DNA of 50,606 nt. Source: an uncultured Clostridiaceae bacterium (GTDB taxonomy: Bacteria > Bacillota > Clostridia > TANB77 > CAG-465). The notes beneath the pieces were generated by a model. That model was not told the DNA's origin and did no database searches. It saw nothing but the letters and a program-made list of their open reading frames with translations. The position numbers and the translations under genes were made by a program. The stretch spans positions 1 to 50,606 of the forward strand of contig CAMVON010000010.1 of NCBI GenBank assembly GCA_947169155.1, written 5' to 3'. Positions 43,809 through 50,606 of the stretch are shown here, piece by piece (position 1 is the stretch's first letter; each line of letters begins with the position of its first letter).

Positions 43809-43837
43809 TTGACAGCGTTTACATAAAGTATTATAAT
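43809..43837 (+). promoter_or_regulatory. Promoter of the SPFH gene
   Basis: Perfect TTGACA (43809-43814) and TATAAT (43832-43837) with a 17-bp spacer. The predicted leader is about 70 nt and includes a GAGTA/TACTC hairpin. Confidence 0.85.
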
Positions 43838-43875
43838 ATCCAACTAGATGAGTATTATTACTCTTCGAATTATTA

Positions 43876-43907
43876 TTTCGGAGGGTAAACCTCCGAAAAG
43901 AAGGAGG
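43876..43907 (+). promoter_or_regulatory. Leader hairpin with a CCTCC between two GGAGG motifs
   Basis: TTTCGGAGG (43876-43884) pairs with CCTCCGAAA (43890-43898) around GTAAA. The ribosome site GGAGG (43903-43907) follows 4 nt later. The CCTCC can pair with either GGAGG, so it could mask or free the ribosome site. No T run follows, so it is not a terminator. Confidence 0.55.
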
Positions 43908-43914
43908 ATTTTAT

Positions 43915-44769
43915 ATGAACAAGAACCAAAAAGCATTAATCGCTGCAGGAGTAGGAGGTCTTCTACTAATCGTTGTTTTATTATTTTCAATTCATCATGT
44001 ACCAGTTGGTATGATTGGTATAGAAACTAACATGAGTAGAGTAACAGGAAAGGTTTATGATTCGGGTTGGTATTTTACTATGCCATTTGCGACAAAAATT
44101 CATAAGTTATCAATAAGAAATCAAAAACTAGAATTACCTGAAACTCAAGGTGAATTATCTGGTCAAGAATTAGTTTATATGAAAATAGCTATGACTTATT
44201 CTTTAGATAAAGAAAAAGCATCAGATGTCTACGTTAACTATGGATCAGATTATATTGACACACTTATGCCTCAGACTGAGACTTTTGATATTATCAAAGG
44301 AACTGTCGCTAAGTACTCAATAGATGAGTTTGCTCAAAAAAGAGATGAAATCTTTGCTGAAGCAAAAAATAACTTAAATAATAAGATGAAAGAAAGAGGT
44401 ATTACAATCAACACTTTAGCATTAGCAGATTATCGTTTCACAGATGAAATGGAAGCAGCTATTGCTCAAAAGAACAAGGCAACTCAAGATAGGAAGACAC
44501 AAGAAGAAGAAAACCAAAAGAATCTACAAAAAGCAGAAGCAGATGCTAAGGTTAAAAAGACCACCGCAGAAGGTGAAGCAGAAGCAATTCGTATAAAAGC
44601 TGACGCAGAAGCTTATTCAAACCAAAAAATAAATGAATCCTTAACAGATAACATTGTTAAAATGAAAGCTATAGAAGCATTCAAAGAAAAATGGGATGGA
44701 AAATATCCAAGTGTTGTTACTGGAGATTCAGATATGTTCTTCAATTTAGGAGATTATTTGAATAAGTAA
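43915..44769 (+). CDS. SPFH/Band 7 (prohibitin-like) membrane protein
   Basis: A 284-residue protein with an N-terminal membrane segment (about 8-26), a Band 7 domain (HVPVGMIGIETNMSRVTGKVYDSGWYFTMPF onward), and a C-terminal coiled coil rich in Ala, Glu and Lys (AEADAKVKKTTAEGEAEAIRIKADAEAY). SPFH proteins form membrane-anchored oligomers, often linked to proteases such as FtsH. No NfeD or FtsH gene is adjacent. It has its own promoter and terminator. Confidence 0.87.
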   Translation: MNKNQKALIAAGVGGLLLIVVLLFSIHHVPVGMIGIETNMSRVTGKVYDSGWYFTMPFATKIHKLSIRNQKLELPETQGELSGQELVYMKIAMTYSLDKEKASDVYVNYGSDYIDTLMPQTETFDIIKGTVAKYSIDEFAQKRDEIFAEAKNNLNNKMKERGITINTLALADYRFTDEMEAAIAQKNKATQDRKTQEEENQKNLQKAEADAKVKKTTAEGEAEAIRIKADAEAYSNQKINESLTDNIVKMKAIEAFKEKWDGKYPSVVTGDSDMFFNLGDYLNK

Positions 44770-44787
44770 ATGAAGAGTAAAAAATGA

Positions 44788-44818
44788 GAAGGTACTAAAA
44801 ATAGTACCTTCTTTTGTT
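44788..44818 (+). terminator. Terminator of the SPFH gene
   Basis: GAAGGTACT (44788-44796) pairs with AGTACCTTC (44803-44811), then TTTTGTTTT. It may also act on the converging minus-strand gene. Confidence 0.88.
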
Positions 44819-44875
44819 TTATCATTAAAATAGTTATTATTTGTAATTTAAATTACTTGTAGAATATAATTAATA

Positions 44876-45733
44876 TTATTTTACATCATGAACTATATCT
44901 GTTAGAGGAGTTTCAAGCACTTCTGGATGTGCAAGTATTCTATTTAAAGATCTAAAAGATTGAGCATAATAATATCCATCACAGATTCTTTCATCTCCAA
45001 CAAATCCAATAGATACAACTCTTTCTGCTTTAATTTCATCATCTTCATAAATATAAGATTTCTTTTTCTTACCTATAGCAAAGAACATACTAGTTGTTCC
45101 AAAGTTATATAGGTGATGGTAAATAGAATCAATACCTAAAGATCCAACATTAGTTACATAGCAACTTGTATGGAATGGACTAACTTTAATTAACCATTTA
45201 GGAAGGTATCCTCTTAAATCTGCCCATTTAATACATCCTACTAAGAATTTAATAATTGGTGTTGGAACAGAGCTTAAAAGTCTAGCAGTTTTATCTGTAC
45301 CATTGTTTTTCTCTTCAGTTGCTTTATTTGCGGTAATTTCTCTTTCAATTTGGTCTCTAATTTCATAAATAGTTTCAGTGCCTTTGAAATAGAACTTAAC
45401 TGTAGTCTCTTCAGCTTCATCACTCATACCTTTTTTAATAGTTAAAGATATACATATGTGATTTCTAGCATAAGTTCTACCACCACAAACAAATCTATTA
45501 AGTTGAGGACGAGTTGCAATTATTCTAGTAATAGCAGCAACAATGACCTCCATAGTTGAAAATTTAATTCCTTCAGCTTTCTTTTTATCTATATACTCAT
45601 TTATTCCATCAAGTTTTATATCTTGCTTAAAATAAACATGAGCATCGCTACGTTCCTTCATCAAACTTGGCATAAGTTTAAATTCTGGTGCAATAGTTTT
45701 TAACTTTCTTCCATCTTTTCTTCTTCCAAACAT
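44876..45733 (-). CDS. 2-oxoacid dehydrogenase acyltransferase-like protein
   Basis: This 285-residue protein resembles the catalytic (CAT-like) domain of E2 acyltransferases, without lipoyl or E1/E3-binding domains. Typical blocks are FSTMEVIVAAITRIIATRPQLNRFV and FHTSCYVTNVGSLGID. The catalytic DHRxxDG motif reads GDERICDGYY, with the usual His replaced by Glu, as I recall for a clostridial subfamily. So classical acyltransfer is doubtful. The ATG at 45731-45733 follows AAGAGG; an upstream in-frame start adds 26 residues without a ribosome site. It is on the minus strand, against the fork. Confidence 0.75.
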   Translation of the reverse strand: MFGRRKDGRKLKTIAPEFKLMPSLMKERSDAHVYFKQDIKLDGINEYIDKKKAEGIKFSTMEVIVAAITRIIATRPQLNRFVCGGRTYARNHICISLTIKKGMSDEAEETTVKFYFKGTETIYEIRDQIEREITANKATEEKNNGTDKTARLLSSVPTPIIKFLVGCIKWADLRGYLPKWLIKVSPFHTSCYVTNVGSLGIDSIYHHLYNFGTTSMFFAIGKKKKSYIYEDDEIKAERVVSIGFVGDERICDGYYYAQSFRSLNRILAHPEVLETPLTDIVHDVK

Positions 45734-45809
45734 TAAAAAACCTCTTTTCTTCTTTGGAAAAATTTTATCATAAAAAGAAAATAAAGTAAAGAAGAGATAA
45801 ATTAATCGC

Positions 45810-45838
45810 AAAAAAGACTATAGATAATTTCTATAGCC
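45810..45838 (-). terminator. Terminator of the 45869-46390 gene
   Basis: On the minus strand GGCTATAG (45831-45838) pairs with CTATAGTC (45816-45823), one G-U pair, then TTTTTT. Confidence 0.85.
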
Positions 45839-45868
45839 TTTTTCTAATGTACTGTGAATTTGCACATT

Positions 45869-46390
45869 TTACATCACCTGAGTTTTTTGCATGGTAACAA
45901 TGGGTTTATTCATTGTTAGTATTTTTACAGGTCCTTTCTCTTCATCACGAGTTCTTGAAAATGACTCCTGTTCTTCTAGTTGTCTAGCTTCATATGAAGT
46001 AATCGTTTCCAAAAATTCATAACCAAGTGCTTGAGCAACATTAGCTGGAATGGCAATCATAAGTGTTGTGTCTACAACATAGCCATCTAAATAAATCCAA
46101 GCATGTGCTCCTTCTGGAGATTTGTTTGTTCCTGCAAGTGGAGCAAATTTACCATAGATTACGTCTGCTTCATCCCAAGCTCTAGCAACATATCTAGATG
46201 CAAGTCCACAATGACCAACGTTTAATCCTTGTTCATAAACTTGTTCCATAGTCATCACCCCATTTTCTAAATTTTGGCTCAAATCAATGCCATAAATAAA
46301 GTTTTTGAGATCACGGCCCCATGCAAATCTTGTTAAGTCATGTTTCATTTCGTTCGAAATTTCGAATCGTAATTTTTCAGATGGTATCAT
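45869..46390 (-). CDS. Transglutaminase-like cysteine protein
   Basis: A 173-residue soluble protein with a possible Cys-His-Asp triad in the order of the transglutaminase-like fold: C61 in NVGHCGLASRYVARAW, H96 in EGAHAWIYLDG, D107 in YVVDTTL. No signal peptide is visible. The family was inferred from the motif spacing only; a peptidase or acyltransferase activity is possible. GGAAGGAGG precedes the ATG strongly. It has its own promoter and terminator on the minus strand. Partners are not evident. Confidence 0.55.
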   Translation of the reverse strand: MIPSEKLRFEISNEMKHDLTRFAWGRDLKNFIYGIDLSQNLENGVMTMEQVYEQGLNVGHCGLASRYVARAWDEADVIYGKFAPLAGTNKSPEGAHAWIYLDGYVVDTTLMIAIPANVAQALGYEFLETITSYEARQLEEQESFSRTRDEEKGPVKILTMNKPIVTMQKTQVM

Positions 46391-46437
46391 TTGATCGTCC
46401 TCCTTCCCATCTTTGAAAACACTACAGTAACACTAAT

Positions 46438-46466
46438 ATTATACCACAAAATAAGTATTATGTAAA
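46438..46466 (-). promoter_or_regulatory. Promoter of the transglutaminase-like gene
   Basis: On the minus strand TTTACA (46461-46466) and TATAAT (46438-46443) with a 17-bp spacer. The gap between this gene and ispG (46391-46709) otherwise shows only AT-rich DNA and the ispG promoter. Confidence 0.75.
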
Positions 46467-46653
46467 GTAAATATTTGAAAATAGTAATTATGTAAGTGTA
46501 TATGCAATTATTTGTAAAGTACATACTTTATATTTGAATTTTAAGATTAAAAACACATCTAATAGATAAATTAGTTTAAAAGTAGATAAAAATTTATTTA
46601 AAGGCAAATATGAAAACATGAAAAGGAAATAAAAACAAAAAGAGAAAATAAAA

Positions 46654-46682
46654 TTGAACATTATATAAAAGTATGCTATTAT
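46654..46682 (+). promoter_or_regulatory. Promoter of ispG
   Basis: TTGAAC (46654-46659) and TATTAT (46677-46682) with a 17-bp spacer, 27 bp before the ispG ATG. Confidence 0.6.
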
Positions 46683-46709
46683 TTTCTCATATAAAGGTGG
46701 AAAATAACT

Positions 46710-47765
46710 ATGGATAGAACAAAAACAAGAAAAATTATGGTAGGTAATGTACAAATAGGTGGACAAAATAAAGTAGTAATACAATCTATGTGCAATACTA
46801 AAACTAAGGATGTTGAAGCAACAGTAAAACAAATACTTGAGCTAGAAAAGCTAGGATGTGAGATAATACGTGTTGCATGTCTAGATATGGAAGATGCAAA
46901 AGCAATTAAAGATATAAAAGAAAAAATACATATTCCAATTGTTGCAGATATTCATTTTGATTACAAAATAGCGCTTCAAGCAATTGAATCTGGAGTAGAT
47001 AAAGTACGTATTAATCCAGGAAATATTGGAAGCAAAGAAAAAGTAAAAGCAGTAGTAGATAAGTGTAAAGAAAAGCATATACCAATTAGAATTGGAGTAA
47101 ATGGTGGGTCATTAGAAAAAGATTTACTTGAACAATATGGAAAACCAACAGCTGAAGCTATGGTTGAAAGTGCAAGAAGGCATATTCAAATATTAGAAGA
47201 TTTAGACTTTAAAGATTATCTAGTATCATTAAAAGCATCTAGTCTTGATCTTTGCATTGAGGCATATGAGCTTGCATCTAAAGAATTTGATTGTCCTCTT
47301 CATCTTGGTATAACCGAAGCAGGAACAAAATTTAGTGGTACAGTAAAATCTTCAATTGGGCTAGGAGTAATGCTAAGAGAAGGTATAGGAGATACAGTAA
47401 GGGTATCACTTTCAGATGATCCAAAAGAAGAAATTCCTGTAGCAAAAGAAATACTTAAGGATTGTGGATTATATAAGAAAACACCAACTCTAATTGCTTG
47501 TCCAACTTGTGGTAGAACACAAATAGATTTAATACCAATTGCAAAAGAAGTAGAAGACTTTTTACAAACCATAGAATCAGATATAACAGTTGCAGTAATG
47601 GGATGTGCTGTAAATGGACCTGGAGAAGCAAGAGAGGCAGATATTGGTATTGCTGGGGGAATAAAAGAAGGATTACTATTTAAAAAGGGTGAAATAATTA
47701 GAAAAGTTCCACAAGACAAAATTGTAGAAGTTCTAAAAGAAGAAATATTGAATATGATAAAATAA
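46710..47765 (+). CDS. ispG: 4-hydroxy-3-methylbut-2-en-1-yl diphosphate synthase IspG
   Basis: An MEP-pathway iron-sulfur enzyme that turns MEcPP into HMBPP. The 351 residues carry a TIM-barrel start ([16 protein letters not shown]), [20 protein letters not shown], and the C-terminal 4Fe-4S ligands C264, C267 ([12 protein letters not shown]) and C299 ([11 protein letters not shown]). AGGTGG precedes the ATG. It stands alone without other MEP genes nearby. Confidence 0.96.
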   Translation: MDRTKTRKIMVGNVQIGGQNKVVIQSMCNTKTKDVEATVKQILELEKLGCEIIRVACLDMEDAKAIKDIKEKIHIPIVADIHFDYKIALQAIESGVDKVRINPGNIGSKEKVKAVVDKCKEKHIPIRIGVNGGSLEKDLLEQYGKPTAEAMVESARRHIQILEDLDFKDYLVSLKASSLDLCIEAYELASKEFDCPLHLGITEAGTKFSGTVKSSIGLGVMLREGIGDTVRVSLSDDPKEEIPVAKEILKDCGLYKKTPTLIACPTCGRTQIDLIPIAKEVEDFLQTIESDITVAVMGCAVNGPGEAREADIGIAGGIKEGLLFKKGEIIRKVPQDKIVEVLKEEILNMIK

Positions 47766-47857
47766 AATTAGCAAAAAAATAGATATACGCATTTTTCTAT
47801 TTATATTTCACGTAAAGTAGTGTATAATAGTAATGTAATGTTAAGGAGGATTTTAAC

Positions 47858-48115
47858 ATGGAAGATAATATGATCAAATTAGTAAACGAAGATGGAGAAG
47901 AATACACACTAGAAATACTAGATGTTGTAAACAAAGATGGAATAGACTACGTTGTAGCACTACCAGAAGATAGCGAAGATGAAGTAGTTATTCTAGAAGT
48001 TACACCAATAGATGGTGATGAAGAAAATTGTGAATATTCAGAAGTTACAGATGATGAACTTGGAGATGAAATCTTCAATGAATTCATTAAAAGACAAGAT
48101 GCACAAGAAGAGTAA
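47858..48115 (+). CDS. DUF1292 family protein (YrzB-like)
   Basis: An 85-residue very acidic protein with the family pattern MIKLVNEDGEEYTLEILDVV, DYVVALPEDSEDEVVILEV and a C-terminal EIFNEFIKRQ helix. The function is unknown; Bacillus yrzB lies with yrrK and others. AAGGAGG precedes the ATG, and a TATAAT at 47823-47828 may be its -10. A Mn riboswitch-controlled gene follows. Confidence 0.85.
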   Translation: MEDNMIKLVNEDGEEYTLEILDVVNKDGIDYVVALPEDSEDEVVILEVTPIDGDEENCEYSEVTDDELGDEIFNEFIKRQDAQEE

Positions 48116-48122
48116 TTTATCA

Positions 48123-48151
48123 TTGACAACAATTTTAGAATAATATATAAT
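48123..48151 (+). promoter_or_regulatory. Promoter of the riboswitch-exchanger transcript
   Basis: Perfect TTGACA (48123-48128) and TATAAT (48146-48151) with a 17-bp spacer, directly upstream of the yybP-ykoY element. Confidence 0.85.
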
Positions 48152-48156
48152 ACTTT

Positions 48157-48244
48157 CTGTAAAGGGAGTAGTTTCTTTATTGTTATGTGGCGTCATGACG
48201 GTAATAATACCCGCTGCATAATGTACTAAGATTAGTATATAACG
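48157..48244 (+). ncRNA. yybP-ykoY (Mn2+) riboswitch aptamer
   Basis: The RNA contains AAAGGGAGTAG near its 5' side, a GGCGTCATGACGG middle, and closes with an ACGAGACTTTAC segment that joins the terminator. This is the pattern of the yybP-ykoY class, which senses Mn2+ and usually controls Mn or Ca export. The canonical GGGGAGTAG is GGGAGTAG here. Without a covariance search, the call rests on motif recall and the downstream exchanger gene. Confidence 0.8.
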
Positions 48245-48277
48245 AGACTTTACGCAACAAGCGTGGAGTCTTTTTTT
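48245..48277 (+). terminator. Riboswitch expression-platform terminator
   Basis: AGACTTTACGC (48245-48255) pairs with GCGTGGAGTCT (48261-48271), two G-U pairs, then TTTTTTT. Its 5' arm overlaps the end of the aptamer, so ligand binding could prevent it. Confidence 0.9.
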
Positions 48278-48298
48278 GTGACTCAAGGGGGAGTTAAA

Positions 48299-49264
48299 AT
48301 GTTAAATTTTTTAATTTTAGTAGTAGGACTTATACTACTTGTAAAATGCGCGGATGTATTTGTTGAAAGTAGTAGTAAAATAGCTAGAGTACTAGGAATA
48401 CCTGCACTTGTTATTGGATTAACAATAGTTGCATTTGGTACATCAGCTCCAGAGGCTGCAGTAAGTTTAACAGCAGCACTAAGAGGAAGTAATGAAATAT
48501 CTGTAGGTAACGTTGTTGGTTCAAATATTTGTAATTCACTTTTAATACTTGGACTTTGTGGTATTTTTGCTACACTTCAAACAAAAGAAGAAGTAAGAAA
48601 AAGAGATTTTCCATATTATCTACTTTCTGCAGTAGTACTACTAATAATAACTGGAGATTATTTCATAAAACATGAAGCAATAGGATGGATTACAAGGGCT
48701 AATGGGCTTGTTCTTCTTTGTTTCTTAGCTGTATATGTATATTCCCTTATTGCAGGAGTTAAAAGAGAAAAGAAAGAACAAGAGAAAAATGGAAAAGATG
48801 AAAATAAAGTAAAAGAAAAGATAAAATGGTTAGATATAGTATTACTTTTAGTAGGAATAGTTGGAATTGTTGGTGGAGGACAACTTGTTGTAAATGGTGC
48901 ATCAGGACTTGCTAGAGCACTAGGAGTTGGAGAAAATGTAATAGCACTAACAATCATTGCTATTGGTACTTCATTACCAGAACTTGTAACAAGTGTTATT
49001 GCTACAAGAAAAGGAGAAACAGACTTAGCAATTGGAAATGTAATAGGTTCAAACATATTCAATATTCTATTCATATTAGGATTAACCGCATCAGTAAAAC
49101 CAATAGCACTAGATTTTGCAGCATTTATGGATATTTTATTTATGGCTATAACATCAACTTTAGTATTTATTATGCTTCAAAAGAATAGAAGAATAGGAAG
49201 AATAAAAGGTATCTGTATGCTTGCAATGTATGTATTATACATGTCATATATACTTGTTAGATAA
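48299..49264 (+). CDS. CaCA-type cation exchanger (CaxA/YrbG-like)
   Basis: A 321-residue polytopic membrane protein with the two inverted alpha-repeats of the Na/Ca exchanger superfamily: VAFGTSAPEAAVSLTAAL with VGNVVGSNICNSLLILG, and IAIGTSLPELVTSVIATRKG with IGNVIGSNIFNILFILG. It is expected to export a divalent cation against Na+ or H+. The ATG at 48299 follows AAGGGGGAG; an in-frame start 12 codons earlier lies within the terminator stem. Control by a Mn2+ riboswitch suggests Mn2+ or Ca2+ efflux. Confidence 0.9.
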   Translation: MLNFLILVVGLILLVKCADVFVESSSKIARVLGIPALVIGLTIVAFGTSAPEAAVSLTAALRGSNEISVGNVVGSNICNSLLILGLCGIFATLQTKEEVRKRDFPYYLLSAVVLLIITGDYFIKHEAIGWITRANGLVLLCFLAVYVYSLIAGVKREKKEQEKNGKDENKVKEKIKWLDIVLLLVGIVGIVGGGQLVVNGASGLARALGVGENVIALTIIAIGTSLPELVTSVIATRKGETDLAIGNVIGSNIFNILFILGLTASVKPIALDFAAFMDILFMAITSTLVFIMLQKNRRIGRIKGICMLAMYVLYMSYILVR

Positions 49265-49299
49265 CAAATATAAAAAAGACAAAATAAAAAACATAATAG

Positions 49300-49330
49300 G
49301 AGATATACGAAAATGTATATCTCTATTTAT
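49300..49330 (+). terminator. Terminator of the exchanger gene
   Basis: GAGATATAC (49300-49308) pairs with GTATATCTC (49315-49323), followed by a weak T-rich tail (TATTTATTT). Confidence 0.65.
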
Positions 49331-49362
49331 TTGTGAAAAGTAAGTGAATAGAATGAATTCAC

Positions 49363-49391
49363 TTGAAATGTTATGTAAATTATGTTATACT
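49363..49391 (+). promoter_or_regulatory. Promoter of the LCP gene with overlapping palindrome
   Basis: TTGAAA (49363-49368) and TATACT (49386-49391), 17-bp spacer. An AAGTGAAT/ATTCACTT inverted repeat (49342-49349, 49357-49364) overlaps the -35 and could be an operator. Confidence 0.6.
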
Positions 49392-49422
49392 TTACGAGTA
49401 AATTAGCAAAAAGGAGATAATA

Positions 49423-50427
49423 ATGAGAACAAGAACTAAAATAATAATAGCTATTGTAATCATTCTAGCAATTGTTGCAGGCTTTGCACTTGCAGGATGG
49501 TTATATGTAAAACATTTATATAATAAAATGGAATTCAAGCCATTAGACGAAACAGACTTAGGAATAAATATTATAGAAAAAGATATAAAAGAAGCTCAAA
49601 TTGAAAATTGTACTAAATTTGTAATATTTGGTAGCGATTCAAGAGATGAAAACAATCAATATTATGGAAGATCAGATACAATAATAATTGTAAACATAAA
49701 CAATGATACAAAAGAAATGAAATTTATTAGTATCCCAAGAGATACATATGTAGATGTTCCAGGATACGGAATGACAAAAATAAACCATGCATTTGCTTAT
49801 GGACAAGAACAATTAAGCATCAAGACAATTAACTCAAACTTTGGACTAGACTTAAACCAATATATAACAATAGACTTTAATGGATTAATTGCAGCAATAG
49901 ATAGAATTGGTGGCGTAGAAGTAAATTTGGATGCAGATGAACTATCATTTATAAACTTAAGAATGGATGCTGCTAATAAAATTGAAGGTGGACCAGGAAA
50001 ACATATTTTAAATGGAAAGCAAGCTTTAGTACATTCAAGAAACAGATATGTAGGTAATGACTTTGCAAGAGCTCAAAGACAAAGAACAATAATTATATCT
50101 GCATTAAATAAAGTAATGAAACAAAATGAAACAGAAATATTATCAATAGTAGATGATATTCTACCATATGTAACAACAAATATGGATATAAATAAATATA
50201 AAAATATGTTCTTAGAAGTAGCTAAAAATAGAACAGATTATTTAAAAGATATAAAATCTGTTCAAATACCATCACTAGATTACGGTGAAGGAATGATGAT
50301 CGATGGTATATATTATTTTGGTTATAATAAAGATTTAGCATTAAAAGATTTTAAAAAGTACTATTATAACATTGAAGAAAAACAACCTGAGGAAACACAA
50401 ACTGAAAATAGTACAACACAAGAATAA
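49423..50427 (+). CDS. LytR-CpsA-Psr family cell-wall ligase
   Basis: A 334-residue LCP protein with an N-terminal membrane anchor (about 7-30) and an extracellular LCP domain: IFGSDSRDENN, the conserved GRSDTIIIVNIN, SIPRDTYVDV, and FARAQRQRTII. LCP enzymes attach teichoic acids or capsular polymers to peptidoglycan. The C-terminus ends in a Glu/Thr/Gln-rich tail. AAGGAG precedes the ATG. It is a single-gene unit with its own promoter and terminator. Confidence 0.92.
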   Translation: MRTRTKIIIAIVIILAIVAGFALAGWLYVKHLYNKMEFKPLDETDLGINIIEKDIKEAQIENCTKFVIFGSDSRDENNQYYGRSDTIIIVNINNDTKEMKFISIPRDTYVDVPGYGMTKINHAFAYGQEQLSIKTINSNFGLDLNQYITIDFNGLIAAIDRIGGVEVNLDADELSFINLRMDAANKIEGGPGKHILNGKQALVHSRNRYVGNDFARAQRQRTIIISALNKVMKQNETEILSIVDDILPYVTTNMDINKYKNMFLEVAKNRTDYLKDIKSVQIPSLDYGEGMMIDGIYYFGYNKDLALKDFKKYYYNIEEKQPEETQTENSTTQE

Positions 50428-50456
50428 AAAAGAAGTAATTAATAAAACTAAACAAG

Positions 50457-50485
50457 GTGGGATGAAAGTCCCACTCTTTTTTTTA
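50457..50485 (+). terminator. Terminator of the LCP gene
   Basis: GTGGGA (50457-50462) pairs with TCCCAC (50469-50474), followed by TCTTTTTTTT. Confidence 0.9.
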
Positions 50486-50491
50486 TCTATA

Positions 50492-50606
50492 TGTGAAACA
50501 AAATAGACACTTTTTTAGGTAAAATACCATAAAACGTTTCACATAGAAATGAAATGTGAAACAAAATGAGCACTTTTTAAGGCAAAACACCATAAAACGT
50601 TTCACA
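50492..50606. repeat. Two 52-bp direct repeats with inverted ends
   Basis: Two copies (50492-50543 and 50555-50606) match in 46 of 52 positions and are 63 bp apart, separated by an 11-bp spacer. Each begins TGTGAAAC and ends with its inverse GTTTCACA. Each contains CACTTTTT and ACCATAAAACG inside. The array reaches the window edge and may continue. No ORF covers it. It is not a CRISPR-like array (spacer too short). Confidence 0.8.

Noticed and set aside
43876..43898. Intrinsic terminator before the SPFH gene
   Set aside because: No T run follows the hairpin; it is followed by AAGAAGGAGG and the start codon.
50492..50606. CRISPR array at the right edge
   Set aside because: Repeats are 52 bp with an 11-bp spacer and inverted ends; CRISPR spacers are about 30 bp or longer and no cas gene is present.
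1..50606. Insertion sequence, transposase, integrase or prophage genes
   Set aside because: No ORF shows transposase, recombinase or phage structural motifs, and base use looks uniform throughout.

Overview
The window looks like part of the chromosome of a low-GC (AT-rich, roughly 27-30% GC by eye), spore-forming Firmicute, most likely an uncultured clostridial lineage. Evidence for this is the set sigE, spoIIGA, sigG and a spoIVFA/spoIVFB-like pair next to ftsA-ftsZ, Gram-positive style promoters and terminators, an L20-type leader, and the gene order dnaA-dnaN-recF-gyrB / rpmH-rnpA-yidD-yidC-jag-mnmE-mnmG-rsmG-parA-parB. I cannot place it to genus from sequence alone.

The replication origin lies at about 31.5-33.0 kb, between dnaA and rpmH. 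It holds 18 exact DnaA boxes, an AT-rich stretch and a run of TAG trios beside paired boxes. Almost all genes left of it are on the minus strand and almost all genes right of it are on the plus strand, so transcription runs with the forks. Exceptions are a secreted protein gene at 18.0 kb, a membrane protein gene at 40.0-40.7 kb and two genes at 44.9-46.4 kb.

Left arm, read outward from the origin: dnaA, dnaN, recF, gyrB, a small hypothetical gene, a Na/Pi-cotransporter-like gene, infC-rpmI-rplT-efp with an L20-type attenuator and a probable ATA start for infC, a three-gene hypothetical island (18.8-21.4 kb) whose last gene has a promoter buried in a 15-bp-arm palindrome, miaB, two membrane or secreted protein genes, spoIVFA/B, ftsA-ftsZ, spoIIGA-sigE, lemA-DUF3137, a DUF6935 gene, cysE-cysS, sigG, DHH phosphoesterase, ydbC, an amidase, murF and ylmC. 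The left edge appears to carry tandem promoters and the leader of an rRNA operon running out of the window.

Right arm: rpmH-rnpA-yidD-yidC-jag and a 49-codon ORF, then a structured terminator/attenuator, mnmE-mnmG, rsmG, parA-parB with parS-like sites, two tRNA-Ser genes with small ORFs, an SPFH protein gene, an acyltransferase-like and a transglutaminase-like gene, ispG, a DUF1292 gene, a yybP-ykoY (Mn2+) riboswitch before a CaCA-type cation exchanger, an LCP cell-wall ligase gene, and a pair of 52-bp repeats at the edge.

The most striking item is the 5' leader of cysE-cysS. It has a consensus promoter, a well-placed ribosome site, a 13-codon ORF with three consecutive Cys codons, a pause-type hairpin, mutually exclusive pairings and an intrinsic terminator. 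It looks like classical translation-coupled attenuation by Cys-tRNA where a T-box would be the usual Firmicute solution. Second is the parS/DnaA-box composite element, repeated twice around rsmG and parAB.
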